The notes under the pieces are model-generated. The model saw only the letters and a list, made by a program, of their open reading frames with translations. It was not told the DNA's origin and made no database searches. This document shows positions 10,061 to 18,869 of a stretch of 22,258 nucleotides of DNA, piece by piece (position 1 is the first letter of the stretch; each line of letters begins with the position of its first letter). The stretch is taken from positions 5,756-28,013 of the forward strand of contig MNCI01001423.1 in the NCBI GenBank assembly GCA_015680685.1. The letters run 5' to 3'. Origin of the DNA: Gnetum montanum. Lineage: Eukaryota > Streptophyta > Gnetopsida > Gnetales > Gnetaceae. The position numbers were made by a program, and so were the translations under genes.

Positions 10061-10493
10061 ATCCCACTTAGACAATTTTACATTTTTTCACAAACAGTAA
10101 AGGAGTTTTTTAATTTTTAAGAGCCTAGAACCTTCCAAAGCCCATAACTCATAAACCGTTTATCCAAATCACTCCGTTCCTTGACCCTGCGACTACCGAA
10201 GCTAAGCTCTCCATCATGGGAGCCACAAATGTACCATTTTTAACAAAAAAATTTTCATAATTTTTCTAACTCCCAGAATGGTTTAACTAACAAATCAACT
10301 GTTAAACACTAAATTACAAGAGTTAAACCTTCCCAACAAGCTCTAATGATAGTTATAATAAATAATTAATAAAATAATCAATCTACTATGGTCCAACCTT
10401 AACTAAAGTGTAACTAGCTAATGAGAAAAGGTATTCAAAAACTTTAAAGTTACACATTACATCTACTAATTCATGGGTGTGTTGTGATCGTAG
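10061..10493 (+). other. Leader-like non-coding stretch before the 3' reading frame
   Basis: If the TATA box at 10047 works, this would be the 5' leader of the 3' transcript. It has no sustained reading frame. The stretch 10150-10215 is richer in C and CpG than its surroundings. Nothing else is recognised. Confidence 0.4.
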
Positions 10494-11490
10494 ATGGCAC
10501 CAAAAGGAAAGCACACATAGGAAGCAGAACTATCCCAACCAAGGGGAAAATGGCCTATAATGAGAAGAGGCCAAGAATAGCCCCAACAAGAAGAACCCCT
10601 CACAACCCATGCCACAGGTCCTCTTAGGGAGGAGGTAGAAGTGGAATCTATTAGATAGATTCTAGAACTAATAATAGCAGCAATAGAACACTCTCATCAG
10701 AATGAAGTGCTTGCACAACCAGCAAACCTTGAGGTGACCTTAACAAAGGCCTACCTAAATCAAATCAAATTCAGGAAGGTTTAGAAATTGATGCTCTAGG
10801 AGTTAAACTTTGGTCCTTTCCTAGAGCATGCACCAAGAAAAGTGTAGGATTAGCTAAAGGCCTCTCCCATGTGGCCAATTATCACTTCCACTAGAGAATG
10901 GTACATGGGAGAAATGTTTTTATTCTAGAATAATAGACAACCTGGAGCAAAAGTAAAGATCAAGGAAATCTTAGTGTCCTACTCGATGCAGGCCATTGCT
11001 GCAATGCTTGGGTTGCTTGAAACAGGGGCAAACCTTACTGAGATCCTGATGCAGGTGGATTTGAGCATCAAGAAAGAATGGGTGTGACAATGTTATGGTG
11101 TCAACTGTAAGGAGTTTCATGTGCTCACACCAGCAGAGATGATCCATTATAAGATTTTGGCCTTCCACCTTAATCCCATGGTGAGGCTAAGCAAAATCAC
11201 TACCTTCTTTGCTTGAGCATGTGCCACTCTAAGTGGGAGATTCCCAGTCAACCTTTTGCAACTAATTTATCTAGAGATGGAGAAGTGCTTTAAAAAAAAC
11301 GAATGTAGAAGGAATGCACTCCCTTTCCCATGCCTCATCAGGAAACTTTGTTAAGGGGAGGGATAGCTTGTTACACCAACGATGATGTCAAAACTATTCT
11401 GATCACCAGCTGGATGAAAATGAAGAAGGATAAAATCCCTGCAACTACAATTTAAGAAGAGGAGTAATGACCTCCACCACCTACCACTCA
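10494..11490 (+). pseudogene. 3' ORF, N-terminal globular part (unidentified element protein)
   Basis: Starting at ATG 10494 one frame reads about 330 codons with around fifteen stops, again mostly TAG/TGA of transition type. Recognisable protein-like stretches include LKASPMWPIITSTREWYMGE, VKIKEILVSYSMQAIAAMLG, ANLTEILMQVDLSIKKEW and FHVLTPAEMIHYKILAFHLN. The pattern of a hydrophobic/aromatic block followed by a V-K-I-K...AIAAMLGL block faintly recalls the plant retroelement domain found in Athila extra ORFs (V-R-G...IN...GL), but this is inference. I see no signal peptide or membrane helix, so calling it an envelope protein is not justified. It lies after pol, where Athila elements carry their env-like gene. 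Confidence 0.7.
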
Positions 11491-11614
11491 AACAATAGTG
11501 CCAAACATAGCTTCAACTATCCAATGGTTGTGTGAATATAGAGAATTCCTTGTGAGTGCATAAGAGCAAAGAACAGGTAAGAGTGATGGGGACCCATCTA
11601 TATATAGACTAGCC

Positions 11615-13357
11615 ATGAGTCACATTAATGAGGTGGCCCAAACAATCAGTCTGATGGATGTGGGTGGATCCATTTTCTCAACCCAAAGAACATAGTTGCT
11701 CGCAAGGTTGAATTTGAGCACCAAAGAGGTCATAGTATCTCTCATAGAATAACAACCACTCCCAAAAATTTTTGGAAATGTTGCAACCTTCTCGGTGCAC
11801 TTAGAGGAGGGTGAAGGAACAACTGTTTTGGTAATGCAGCACCAAGGGCAGGAAAAAGAAGCAGAAGTGGTTACTAACAAGATTGTCAAAATGCTCAACA
11901 CACCTACGGCATCTACATGAGACATCACTACATTCAAATATGTGTAGGAATCCATGGGAACTATAAGTGGCAAAATAAGTGCAATGCAACATGAAGAGAT
12001 GTTAGACCAACTAGTGGGAATTAAGCAATTACTTCCAGATGTCTTTGACCTCCTGGATAACATCACTACAACCCAGTCGAAGATACTAAAGGTAAGGGGC
12101 AAGAAAACTATATTGGAGGGGTAACTCAAAATAGCCAAAGAGTAGAATGAATGCTTGGCTATGGAGGTTGCTAAACTAAGAGCCCAACTTACTGATCCCA
12201 CGTTTCTCAATCCAGCACTCATAAGAGATGAAGCTATGCAATAGCTTCAGTCTAGGCTCAAAGGGGTTGAGAATGCAATGGAGACAGTGGTGTTCTATAG
12301 ATCCTTGGCAAAATCCACGTAGAATAAAGATTCATAAGACCTTGGATTAGACCTACTAGGAGAATGTCCAACTGACTACGAAGAATCGTCGCCTGCAAAA
12401 CATTAATGCACATAAGAAACAGTTAACAGATTTCATCCATCAATAGTAGGAGTAACTAGCTAGAGCAAATATAGAGCTAAGAAGATTGGCAACAGAGAAT
12501 AGGAATCTCTCCATGGAGGAGGTGTGCGTCATTCGCTAGAAGACTACAATTGAGGTTACCTCCTGGAAATCTAAAGCTCTCAAATTTGAGAAAGTTAAAG
12601 ATCATTACAGAGAGCAGGTTGGTCTACAAAAGGAAATAAATGAAAAACATATCCAATTAGAAAAGGCAAAGGTAAATGATGCCCTCCAATAGCTCTAGCA
12701 AGGAAAGGAAGTTTGGCAACCCATTGTTGATGGAATAGATTACTACAACAATGCAAAAATCCACATAAAGGAGTTATAGATCAAGGAGATGATGGAGTAT
12801 ATGGAGCTTGCCAACCTCTGTTATGCAAATCTAGCCATGTTGACTGCCGAAAGGCCATGGTCTAAGTTAGAGAAGTAGATGGCCAGCTCGTACTTGCTAT
12901 ATGAGGCTAAGTTCAAGCATCACAAGGACACCAAGGACAAGCTTGCAATGGCTAATGTTGAACTCAAAGTTCTCAAGACATATTTCATAAATTAAAGATC
13001 AAAAGTTAAGAACCTAGCTAGATAGATGAATGACTACTAGGAGCTACAAAATGAAGGGCATTTGACATTGAACGTAAATAGTTCATTGCTTGGTTTGTCA
13101 ATGTAAAGAAGATGTTACCAATCATGCCCTATTCGTGGGATGTTTCCATTCCATCCAACATTTGTGAAGTCGCATGGATCGTAAATGATCCCTAAAGTAA
13201 GGAGGAGAAGATGAAGACATTGCTTGATGCCTTTTTCCTTCCACTAGAGGTTGCAATTACAGTAGGATAGCCATGGCTTCCTCAACCACTACATGGGCTT
13301 GAAGTCGACAAGGGTTCTTCAGAGCCCCAGGAGCCACTGCTGCCTGGGACTGTCTAA
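11615..13357 (+). pseudogene. 3' ORF, C-terminal coiled-coil part (continuation of the frame from 10494)
   Basis: The frame changes between about 11490 and 11615 and then runs to a stop at 13355-13357, with one or more further shifts (near 12310-12380 and 13060). Decoding gives long stretches rich in Glu, Lys, Gln, Leu and Ala with heptad-like spacing, for example AMEVAKLRAQLTDPTFLN, LKFEKVKDHYREQVGLQKEI and HKDTKDKLAMANVELKVLK, which points to an extended coiled coil of several hundred residues. The end is Pro-rich (QEPLLPGTV, then stop). With the N-terminal part the protein would be about 950 residues, and only about 240 bp separate its stop from the polypurine tract. Its function is unknown; the layout suggests a structural or RNA/particle-binding role, which is speculation. 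Confidence 0.72.
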
Positions 13358-13593
13358 TCTTCACCATCATCTTCACGTCATCAGAGGATGTGTTGTCAAA
13401 ATTTTTGTTGAGTCATGTAATGGTGTTCAATTTTATGTCATGAACCCCACAATTTTTGTAATTTGCTGATTTGTGCACTTAGGCACTCAGTTTTGTCAAG
13501 TCAGTTTGTTTTGTTTTGTTTTGTTAAGAGTCAGTAAATAATTCCATACCTTTCTAATTTTGTAAAAGAACTCGAGGATGAGTTTTCATTCAG

Positions 13594-13604
13594 TCGTGGG
13601 GGTA
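13594..13604 (+). other. Polypurine tract before the 3' LTR
   Basis: TCGTGGGGGTA directly abuts the TG of the 3' LTR, preceded by a CTCGAGGATGAG word like the GAGGAC-type lead-in common before plant gypsy polypurine tracts (usual form AGTGTGGGGG). It primes plus-strand DNA synthesis. Confidence 0.8.
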
Positions 13605-13774
13605 TGATGAAGCGTTAATTGGCCACATTGATGGATCCCCATTGATGTGACCTCATTGATGGACCCCCATCAATGAGGCCCTATTTACGTGGTGTTGCCC
13701 CATCGACAGGGGCACATCAACGTAGTGTTTGCTACGTTGACGAAGCCCCATTGACGTAGCCCTAGAGCAAAAAC

Positions 13775-13782
13775 TATAAATA
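13775..13782 (+). promoter_or_regulatory. TATA box of the 3' LTR
   Basis: TATAAATA matches 1634-1641 in the 5' LTR. If active, it would read out into unit A. Confidence 0.7.
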
Positions 13783-14250
13783 CAAGCTTCCAACCATGTT
13801 TATAGACATCAAATTCATAGTAGTAGCTAAACTCTTGCAATTTTTACATTTGAAAGTTAGAATATTTCTCCCGAATGCGTGTAGTAGGAGTCATTGAGTG
13901 TATGGATCTTCATGCGAGTATTATTATACCTGAGCATGATAGTATGTATGATAATAAAGACAAGCTTCTTGATAAACCTTATAGCATTCTAGATAGTTTA
14001 GATATTTATTTATGCATTTAATGTTTCTAGTTAATTATTTAATGTTCTCCAGTAATTAAGCTAAGTAAGCAAGATAAGCTAAATAGATTAAATACATAAG
14101 TATGATCGCTTCAAGTGTAACATGTATTTACTTAGTAACCCAGTAGTGGATATGTGGGTTCAGGATATGTATGAAAAGTGGGAACGAATGCTTATGTTAG
14201 GATTAGTTAGAGACTAGTTAGTTAGTTAATTTAGGTTAGTCATTAAATTA

Positions 14251-14255
14251 CTCTA

Positions 14256-14286
<31 letters not shown>
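14251..14286. repeat. Interrupted (CT)n microsatellite in the 3' LTR
   Basis: The CT run is broken by two CTAT words, unlike the pure run in the 5' LTR at 2161-2200. Confidence 0.9.
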
Positions 14287-14524
14287 TTAAGCATCCAAAA
14301 ACATAAAACATAAAATGATAAAAATGATATGCCTTGGTTACTCTTAACCATACCATTATGCTTCACAAGTGTAATTTGGAAGACAACGAATGACCTTAGG
14401 GCAAGGTTCACTTCCTAGAAGATTAGTGTATTAGAAATTGTAAAGTCCACAAAATTCAACCCAATCACAAGTGAATGCTTTGTGATTCGTATGGTTGGGT
14501 GTAGGGGTACCTTTCTACACATCA

Positions 14525-15135
14525 CCTAGTTAATAGTTGTCAAAGATTGCATTCAATAGAGCTTTCAAAAAGATTTGACAATTTCTTGATTGAAATACCA
14601 ATGTAATACACTTTAAAAATAAAAAAGCTATTTCGGTCCCATCAAAATACCAAATATTTTCTAAACCCTGTAGGCTCATAAAATAAGATAATTTCACAAA
14701 GACATTACTATTAAGTTACTCAATAGGCTCGTCAATAGTAGGGGCTCTTTAATAGCAATCCTAATAGAAATCTTAATATTACGCAATAACAAACATTCTT
14801 ATTAAATTGCTCTTAAGGCTTTCCAACAACATAAGCTCTTCTATGGCAAATATTAATAGGATGTTACTATTGCACAAAACAGAGCTATATGAGCAATCTA
14901 AAAAAATCCTAAAATTAAATGCCAAGCATGATACAATCTAAACCATTAGTTAAGCAACTAAAAAAAATAGAAAGACTCATAGGATTTGAACAAAGCAGCC
15001 AAATTGATAGATTAACAAGCTATCTTATAAGCTTCAATATTTTCTTCTTGATCTTCCAACCCCCCTTCTTTTCCACCCTTGAAGCCCTTTTATAGTGGCT
15101 TCAGTGTAGTTACAATCATCATGGGAGGTTAAGGG
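14525..15135 (-). repeat. Repeat unit A, minus orientation, proximal part (after the insertion)
   Basis: This continues the unit broken at 1479. It is the reverse complement of about 18880-19406; shared words include TTAATAGTTGTCAAAGATT at the insertion edge, TTAAATTGCTCTTAAGGCTTT at about 14805, and ACATAAGCTCTTCTATGG. The first five bases (CCTAG) are the right target duplication. The minus-strand TATA box at 15087-15094 closes the conserved part; similarity to the other copy fades beyond about 15135. Confidence 0.85.
15087..15094 (-). promoter_or_regulatory. TATA box of unit A (minus copy)
   Basis: TATAAAAG followed by GGC on the minus strand, conserved with 18919-18926 in the plus copy. 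Conservation in both copies suggests that unit A carries a Pol II promoter, as an LTR would. Confidence 0.6.
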
Positions 15136-15643
15136 TAGTTACATACATTATGGGGGTTGGTTGTAACCACTATAGATTTAAGGGCTATGACTAACAAGTG
15201 TCTCATCTAGTTGCCAAGTGGCCTATTTGGTGGTTAAAACATCATGCAAAATTAAAATTTGATTACAACTAGTAATGAAAATTACAACCACTATGAAATA
15301 ACCACCATTCATATATTAAAAATTATAATCGACACTTGTTCAATTCATGTGGAACATTCAACAAGAACCCATTTCTAACAAGTGTTTTTGCAAATGACAT
15401 AATCATATGAATTATTTCCATGCTTTCCCCTTGCCACTTTGAATAGTTGCTCTCAACCTAAAATCATATCCCACTTGAAAAATAAAATCCTATAGGACTT
15501 TTAATAAGACTAGTATCAAATATAAGGATTAGCAAGATTCTGTTTGCATTTTGATGACTAAGCAAATTTTAAATTGTGTTACAAGCTGGAAGGGTTGAAG
15601 CTACAACGTTGGAAATGTTGATGTCATGCGTGCATTGTTTTAG
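15136..15643. other. Unassigned sequence upstream of unit A's TATA box
   Basis: On the minus strand this lies upstream of the TATA box and would be U3 if unit A is an LTR. It contains short repeated words of the TTGTAACTA and TAGTGGTTGTAA type. It shows no convincing similarity to the sequence upstream of 18880 and no coding potential. Confidence 0.4.
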
Positions 15644-15810
15644 GCAGCGTATGAGCTGGGACTGGGCATGAACTGGTATTCACCTCCATACTTGGCACCG
15701 TGGATAAAGGGAAAGGTCATTTTACATGGCGTCAACTACGCCTACGATAGTAACAGCATCCTCAACTCCATCGGCAGCGTTTTCATAGGCAAACAATTAA
15801 CTAAACATGT
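15644..15810 (+). pseudogene. GDSL esterase/lipase gene fragment (second-exon start)
   Basis: GDSL enzymes are secreted or vacuolar plant serine esterases. One open frame of about 50 codons reads through YSPPYLAPWIKGKVILHGVN and YAYDSNSILNSIGSVFIGK, matching the family stretch PPYLAP...G.VILRGVNYASG..GILN.TG..F.GR. The conserved Ala-Ser-Gly after NYA is changed (YDS). The block begins immediately after TTTTAG at 15638-15643, where GDSL genes commonly have an intron, so the 3' splice site appears to be included. Homology stops at about 15810, before the later catalytic blocks. The GDS motif exon and the Asp-His end are absent, so it is a non-functional fragment. It is much richer in CpG than its surroundings. 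Confidence 0.8.
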
Positions 15811-16689
15811 GGTACACCTATGTTATCTTTGACATCGTTGATATCACTACCATTGTTGTGCTCCTGCTGCTGCTATGTATGACCTAATGAAATTTACCAA
15901 CTTTCTTCTACCTAGAACACTAGGTCAATGTTATTAACCCTAATTCCACTCCACTATAAATTTCAAAGCCCATTATCCACCTTCTCATTCTTAGGTAGAT
16001 TCTCTAAGAGATTCAGCAGAGGCTTTGAATAGTCTTCACAAGTTTTAACTTCATCTGCAAATTTAGGATTAATTACAAAGGTAGCCATGTTAGGAGCAGA
16101 GACTTTGTGGTCAACTTTGAGCAACAAATTTGTGATCTTATACCAATACCATCCTTAAAGGATTACTCCATGCACTAGCACAAATTCGTAAAATCCATAC
16201 ACCCAAATTCTCAACTCTTATATCTGGTGGTGGGACAACCATATAATGTGGAAGTTTCTCTTGGAATGTGAAAGCCGGTGCAACGGGCCTGATTTGGTGT
16301 AATGAGGCTAGGTAAAATGGCTCTCACAATTCATGCACATGAATTTCAATAATCACTTTCACTTACATTGTTGCATTTGCCATTTACATGACCCCCAACT
16401 CCACATGATAGCATTGGAGGGTGTCTCTATATACTTTGAGTACCTTCCTTTCTAAAAATATCAAGGCAATAGCATACCATCATCACCTTAGAATCTTTGC
16501 CTTCTCTAAGGTATGTTAGCATTAAAATTTTTGAGAAAACTAACGTAGCATAACTTTGTCAACTTCTCAAGGCCCATCAAGAACCATCACTACTCCATAA
16601 AATGGCCAAAAATGTTACAACACTTATAACATTCAAACAAGTGCAACACTACAAATATGCCAACAAATAGCCTAGCATGTGACAAAGAA
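15811..16689. other. Unassigned segment with one weak minus-strand reading frame
   Basis: Nothing is recognised on the plus strand. On the minus strand about 16155-15963 reads as a protein-like stretch of about 60 codons containing WYWYKITNLLLKVDHKV and, from an ATG at 16088, MATFVINPKFADEVKTCEDY, then PLLNLLENLPKNEKVDNGL and a stop at 15963. The composition looks coding, but I recognise no family and there is no second copy to compare. The rest holds no further frame. Confidence 0.35.
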
Positions 16690-17400
16690 TTCAAGCAAAG
16701 CCCCTCCTAGTGCCAAAAAATATAAGGCCTAGAAAACTCAATGTTGGAAGACTAAAAATCCTAGAGTGAAACGATTTAACTTGAAATCCCATAGGCCTCA
16801 AAAAAGGATTCGAACCACCTTAAATGGTCCAATAGATTGCTTAGGGACTTAAAATCCATAATAAGCATATTTAACAAAACAAGAAAATAAAAATTACACT
16901 GTGTAAGATTTCAAAAAAATCATAAAAACATAATAAATAAGCATTAAATATGGAGAAAACAAGAGCTGCAAACTTTGTATTAATTGTGAGAAAAAAAGGT
17001 GTTGATATTGAGGTCAAAGAATACAAAATCTTTTCGGAACATAGTGCAGATGGTAGGCTATGTGTCACAGTGAATCTACATTAGTCTCCCATTCTATTCA
17101 TGGGATAAATGCTATTGTTAAACTATATTAAAAAATTCATTGAAAGTGGTGTTAAAAGGATGTGAAATCTGCAACTTTGCTTCATTGTTTCTGCTCTAGG
17201 AAGTTTGATCTATCAAAAGTTTTGAAATCAGTTGCAAATCTAGCTTAAATAGGCTATGATCTACATCAATTCCAATTTCATATGCTCATATGAGCATTAC
17301 AAGTTGTGTGTAACATAAATACACAGCTTATAAGCCAATGTATTTGGATTTTAGGCTAAAAATGCTAGCTTATTTAACATTTTCAATGTCCAAAAATCTA
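16690..17400 (-). repeat. Repeat unit B, minus orientation
   Basis: It is the reverse complement of about 20100-20812, roughly 75-80% identical by eye. Shared landmarks are GAGAAAAAAAGGTG at about 16989, the region around GTCTCCCATTCTATTCATGGGATA (17087-17110), and the words around CTTATAAGCCAATGTATTTGG near 17330. A 44-codon frame at 16950-17084 (extending to 17108 past one TAG) has a counterpart in the other copy. Unit B follows unit A in the plus copy, but here the two are separated and in different relative order. Confidence 0.82.
16950..17108 (+). pseudogene. Small reading frame shared by both unit B copies (broken here)
   Basis: ATG 16950 opens a frame that reads FVLIVRKKGVDIEVKEYKIF and then DGRLCVTVNLH before a TAG at 17082; beyond it FMG and a TAA at 17106 follow in frame. 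The other copy (20576-20418, minus strand) has Trp in place of the TAG and the same start and end. Many of the differences change amino acids, so purifying selection is not evident. I recognise no protein family. The composition would suit a decayed exon or a small element protein. Confidence 0.4.
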
Positions 17401-17816
17401 GCTTGTTGTTCATGCATTTAGGCCATCCTATGGAGCAGAATTTTTTAAATTAATGTTTGGGTTTTATAAGATCCAAATGTTATTAGTGAATTCAAGATAG
17501 CATGTAAGTGGAAAAGAGACAAAATTTTAGTTACTTTCTTTGTAGAATGGAAGTGTGTTTATGAACAAGTAGGGTGTCTATTTTTCACAATCGTGGAGTT
17601 TAGTTTCAACTGTCATCAATTAAAATTTTTGAAAGAATAAAAATAGCCATATTATAGTTATTCATTCAAGTGAAACATAACAAAGGCAACCATAATTATT
17701 CAACCTTGTTTAAGGATATTCTGGAACCTACTAGCTATAGAGAAATAAGAGATATTTCACAGCATTTCAAAACATCTAATGTTGGATTTGATAAAATAAA
17801 ATTATCAAATATTAAC
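17401..17816. other. Unassigned AT-rich DNA
   Basis: No repeat partner and no supported gene. A short plus-strand frame starting at 17670 runs into the fold-back sequence below and shows no recognisable motif. Confidence 0.45.
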
Positions 17817-17942
17817 CTTTGCACTCCTGTGAAGTCTAATGACACAGGAGTGCAAAGCTTTGTTACGAATTTGTGAAGCTTTGTTAAGCTTTGTTAAGTC
17901 TAATGACATAGGAGTGCAAAGCTTAACAAAGCTTCACAAATT
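17817..17942. repeat. Nested fold-back sequence with two perfect hairpins and a direct repeat
   Basis: The first hairpin has 15-bp perfect arms at 17817-17831 and 17843-17857 with an 11-nt loop. The second has 22-bp perfect arms at 17868-17889 and 17921-17942 with a 31-nt spacer. A 29-bp direct repeat with one mismatch (17832-17860 and 17896-17924) overlaps both, so the sequence can fold in several ways. It may be the relic of a small inverted duplication or a MITE-like end. Confidence 0.8.
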
Positions 17943-18869
17943 TGTAAATATTTTAAAAACTAGTGGAGCATCATCCAGGATTAAAAATGAACAACAAAAA
18001 TTTAGATTATCAACACCAAAAATGCATCCTAAAACCCTAGTAGATATTTCTTATTCAACACTAGCCATTAGAAGCAGAAGAAATGAACAATGAATATATG
18101 AAAATTAGTAAAATTTTAATTCCAAACTCAAGTAGAGGGCATACAAATTTATTAACAAAGAAACCTTACAACAAACATGGAACTAAAGAATCCATCAAAC
18201 CAAACTACAACAATAAGGAAATGTGCGGCCTCTCTTGGCTACATCAGGACATGATCCAAAATGACACCTATGGCTCAGGTGGAGCCATCACTAATGTCAA
18301 TTATGATTGTAGCATGGCAACAAAGGTGACAGCGGCATAGTTGTAAGCTCCACTATAGAAAGGTAGGAAAGCATCTATTCTAGCTTGGAGGAGATGACAT
18401 CAAGGTCACAACAGGGCATCACAGATGGTAGGTATTTCCCCAAATGTGGGAAGAGGATGACACAATATTAGGCCCTGAGATAAACGTACAATTGTTTTGT
18501 TTACACGTTTTATGTAAACGTGTCAACAAAGCGGCAATAAAGCTAGGAAGCCTTAACAACATTATTATATATATATATATTACATTGTTTTAAAAGATGA
18601 AAAATGTTCATGACTTAAGAGAAGAAGATTTATGAACGTTTGATAAATCTAATTTTACTTTTCATAGGAAATTCTGTTTAATTCTCCAAGATATTTGTAG
18701 TCTTTTATCGAACACTTGCAAACTTTAGCATATATTTTTCAATTTTTTGTGACTTCCTATGGTGATATACATGGTATTTATTACCAAGGAAACACTTGGT
18801 CACCATAGCTTAAATTTCTTATAAGTTCCTTTGGAAGTTGTCACTTCTATGAATTAACTCCCTAGATAT
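17943..18869. other. Unassigned DNA upstream of plus-strand unit A
   Basis: Short overlapping frames occur (about 17839-18093 and 18083-18340), but none shows a domain. A short (AT)n tract lies at 18566-18581 and a local inverted repeat GTTTAC/GTAAAC lies near 18500-18520. If unit A is an LTR, the right part would be its U3. I see no similarity to the corresponding side of the minus copy. Confidence 0.4.

Larger units (their letters stand above)
1480..14524 (+). mobile_element. Decayed Ty3/gypsy LTR retrotransposon of Athila/Tat type, 13.0 kb
   Basis: The element has two LTRs with TG...CA ends, a target duplication, a primer-binding site at 2439, gag, pol ordered protease-RT-RNase H-integrase, an extra 3' reading frame and a polypurine tract before the right LTR. 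Integrase after RNase H marks it as Ty3/gypsy. No chromodomain was seen after integrase, and the primer site resembles the tRNA-Asp site known from Athila elements. All frames contain many stops, nearly all explicable as CAA, CAG, CGA or TGG changed by one transition. It inserted into unit A. The LTR divergence (about 15-20% by eye over the part compared) indicates an old insertion. Athila versus Tat is not settled by what I can see. Confidence 0.93.
13605..14524 (+). repeat. 3' LTR of the gypsy element (920 bp)
   Basis: It is collinear with the 5' LTR from TGATGAAGCGTT to CTACACATCA. U3 here shows the repeats more clearly: CATTGATG at 13626, 13640 and 13654 and its reverse complement at 13668. 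It lacks about 30 bases present in the 5' copy around 2010-2045. Differences from the 5' copy are mostly transitions. Confidence 0.95.

Noticed and set aside
11620-12222. 200-residue open frame on the minus strand, the longest in the window
   Set aside because: It lies antisense to the decayed 3' ORF, whose plus-strand reading gives far more protein-like sequence. The minus frame is open because former coding codons read without stops on that strand; no domain is seen.
10494-13357. Calling the 3' ORF an envelope gene
   Set aside because: The position fits Athila, but no signal peptide, transmembrane helix or glycoprotein-like Cys pattern could be seen, so I left it unidentified.
17670-18340. 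Three overlapping plus-strand frames of 68-85 residues
   Set aside because: They run through the fold-back sequence, overlap each other in different frames and contain no recognisable motif. Composition is that of AT-rich DNA.
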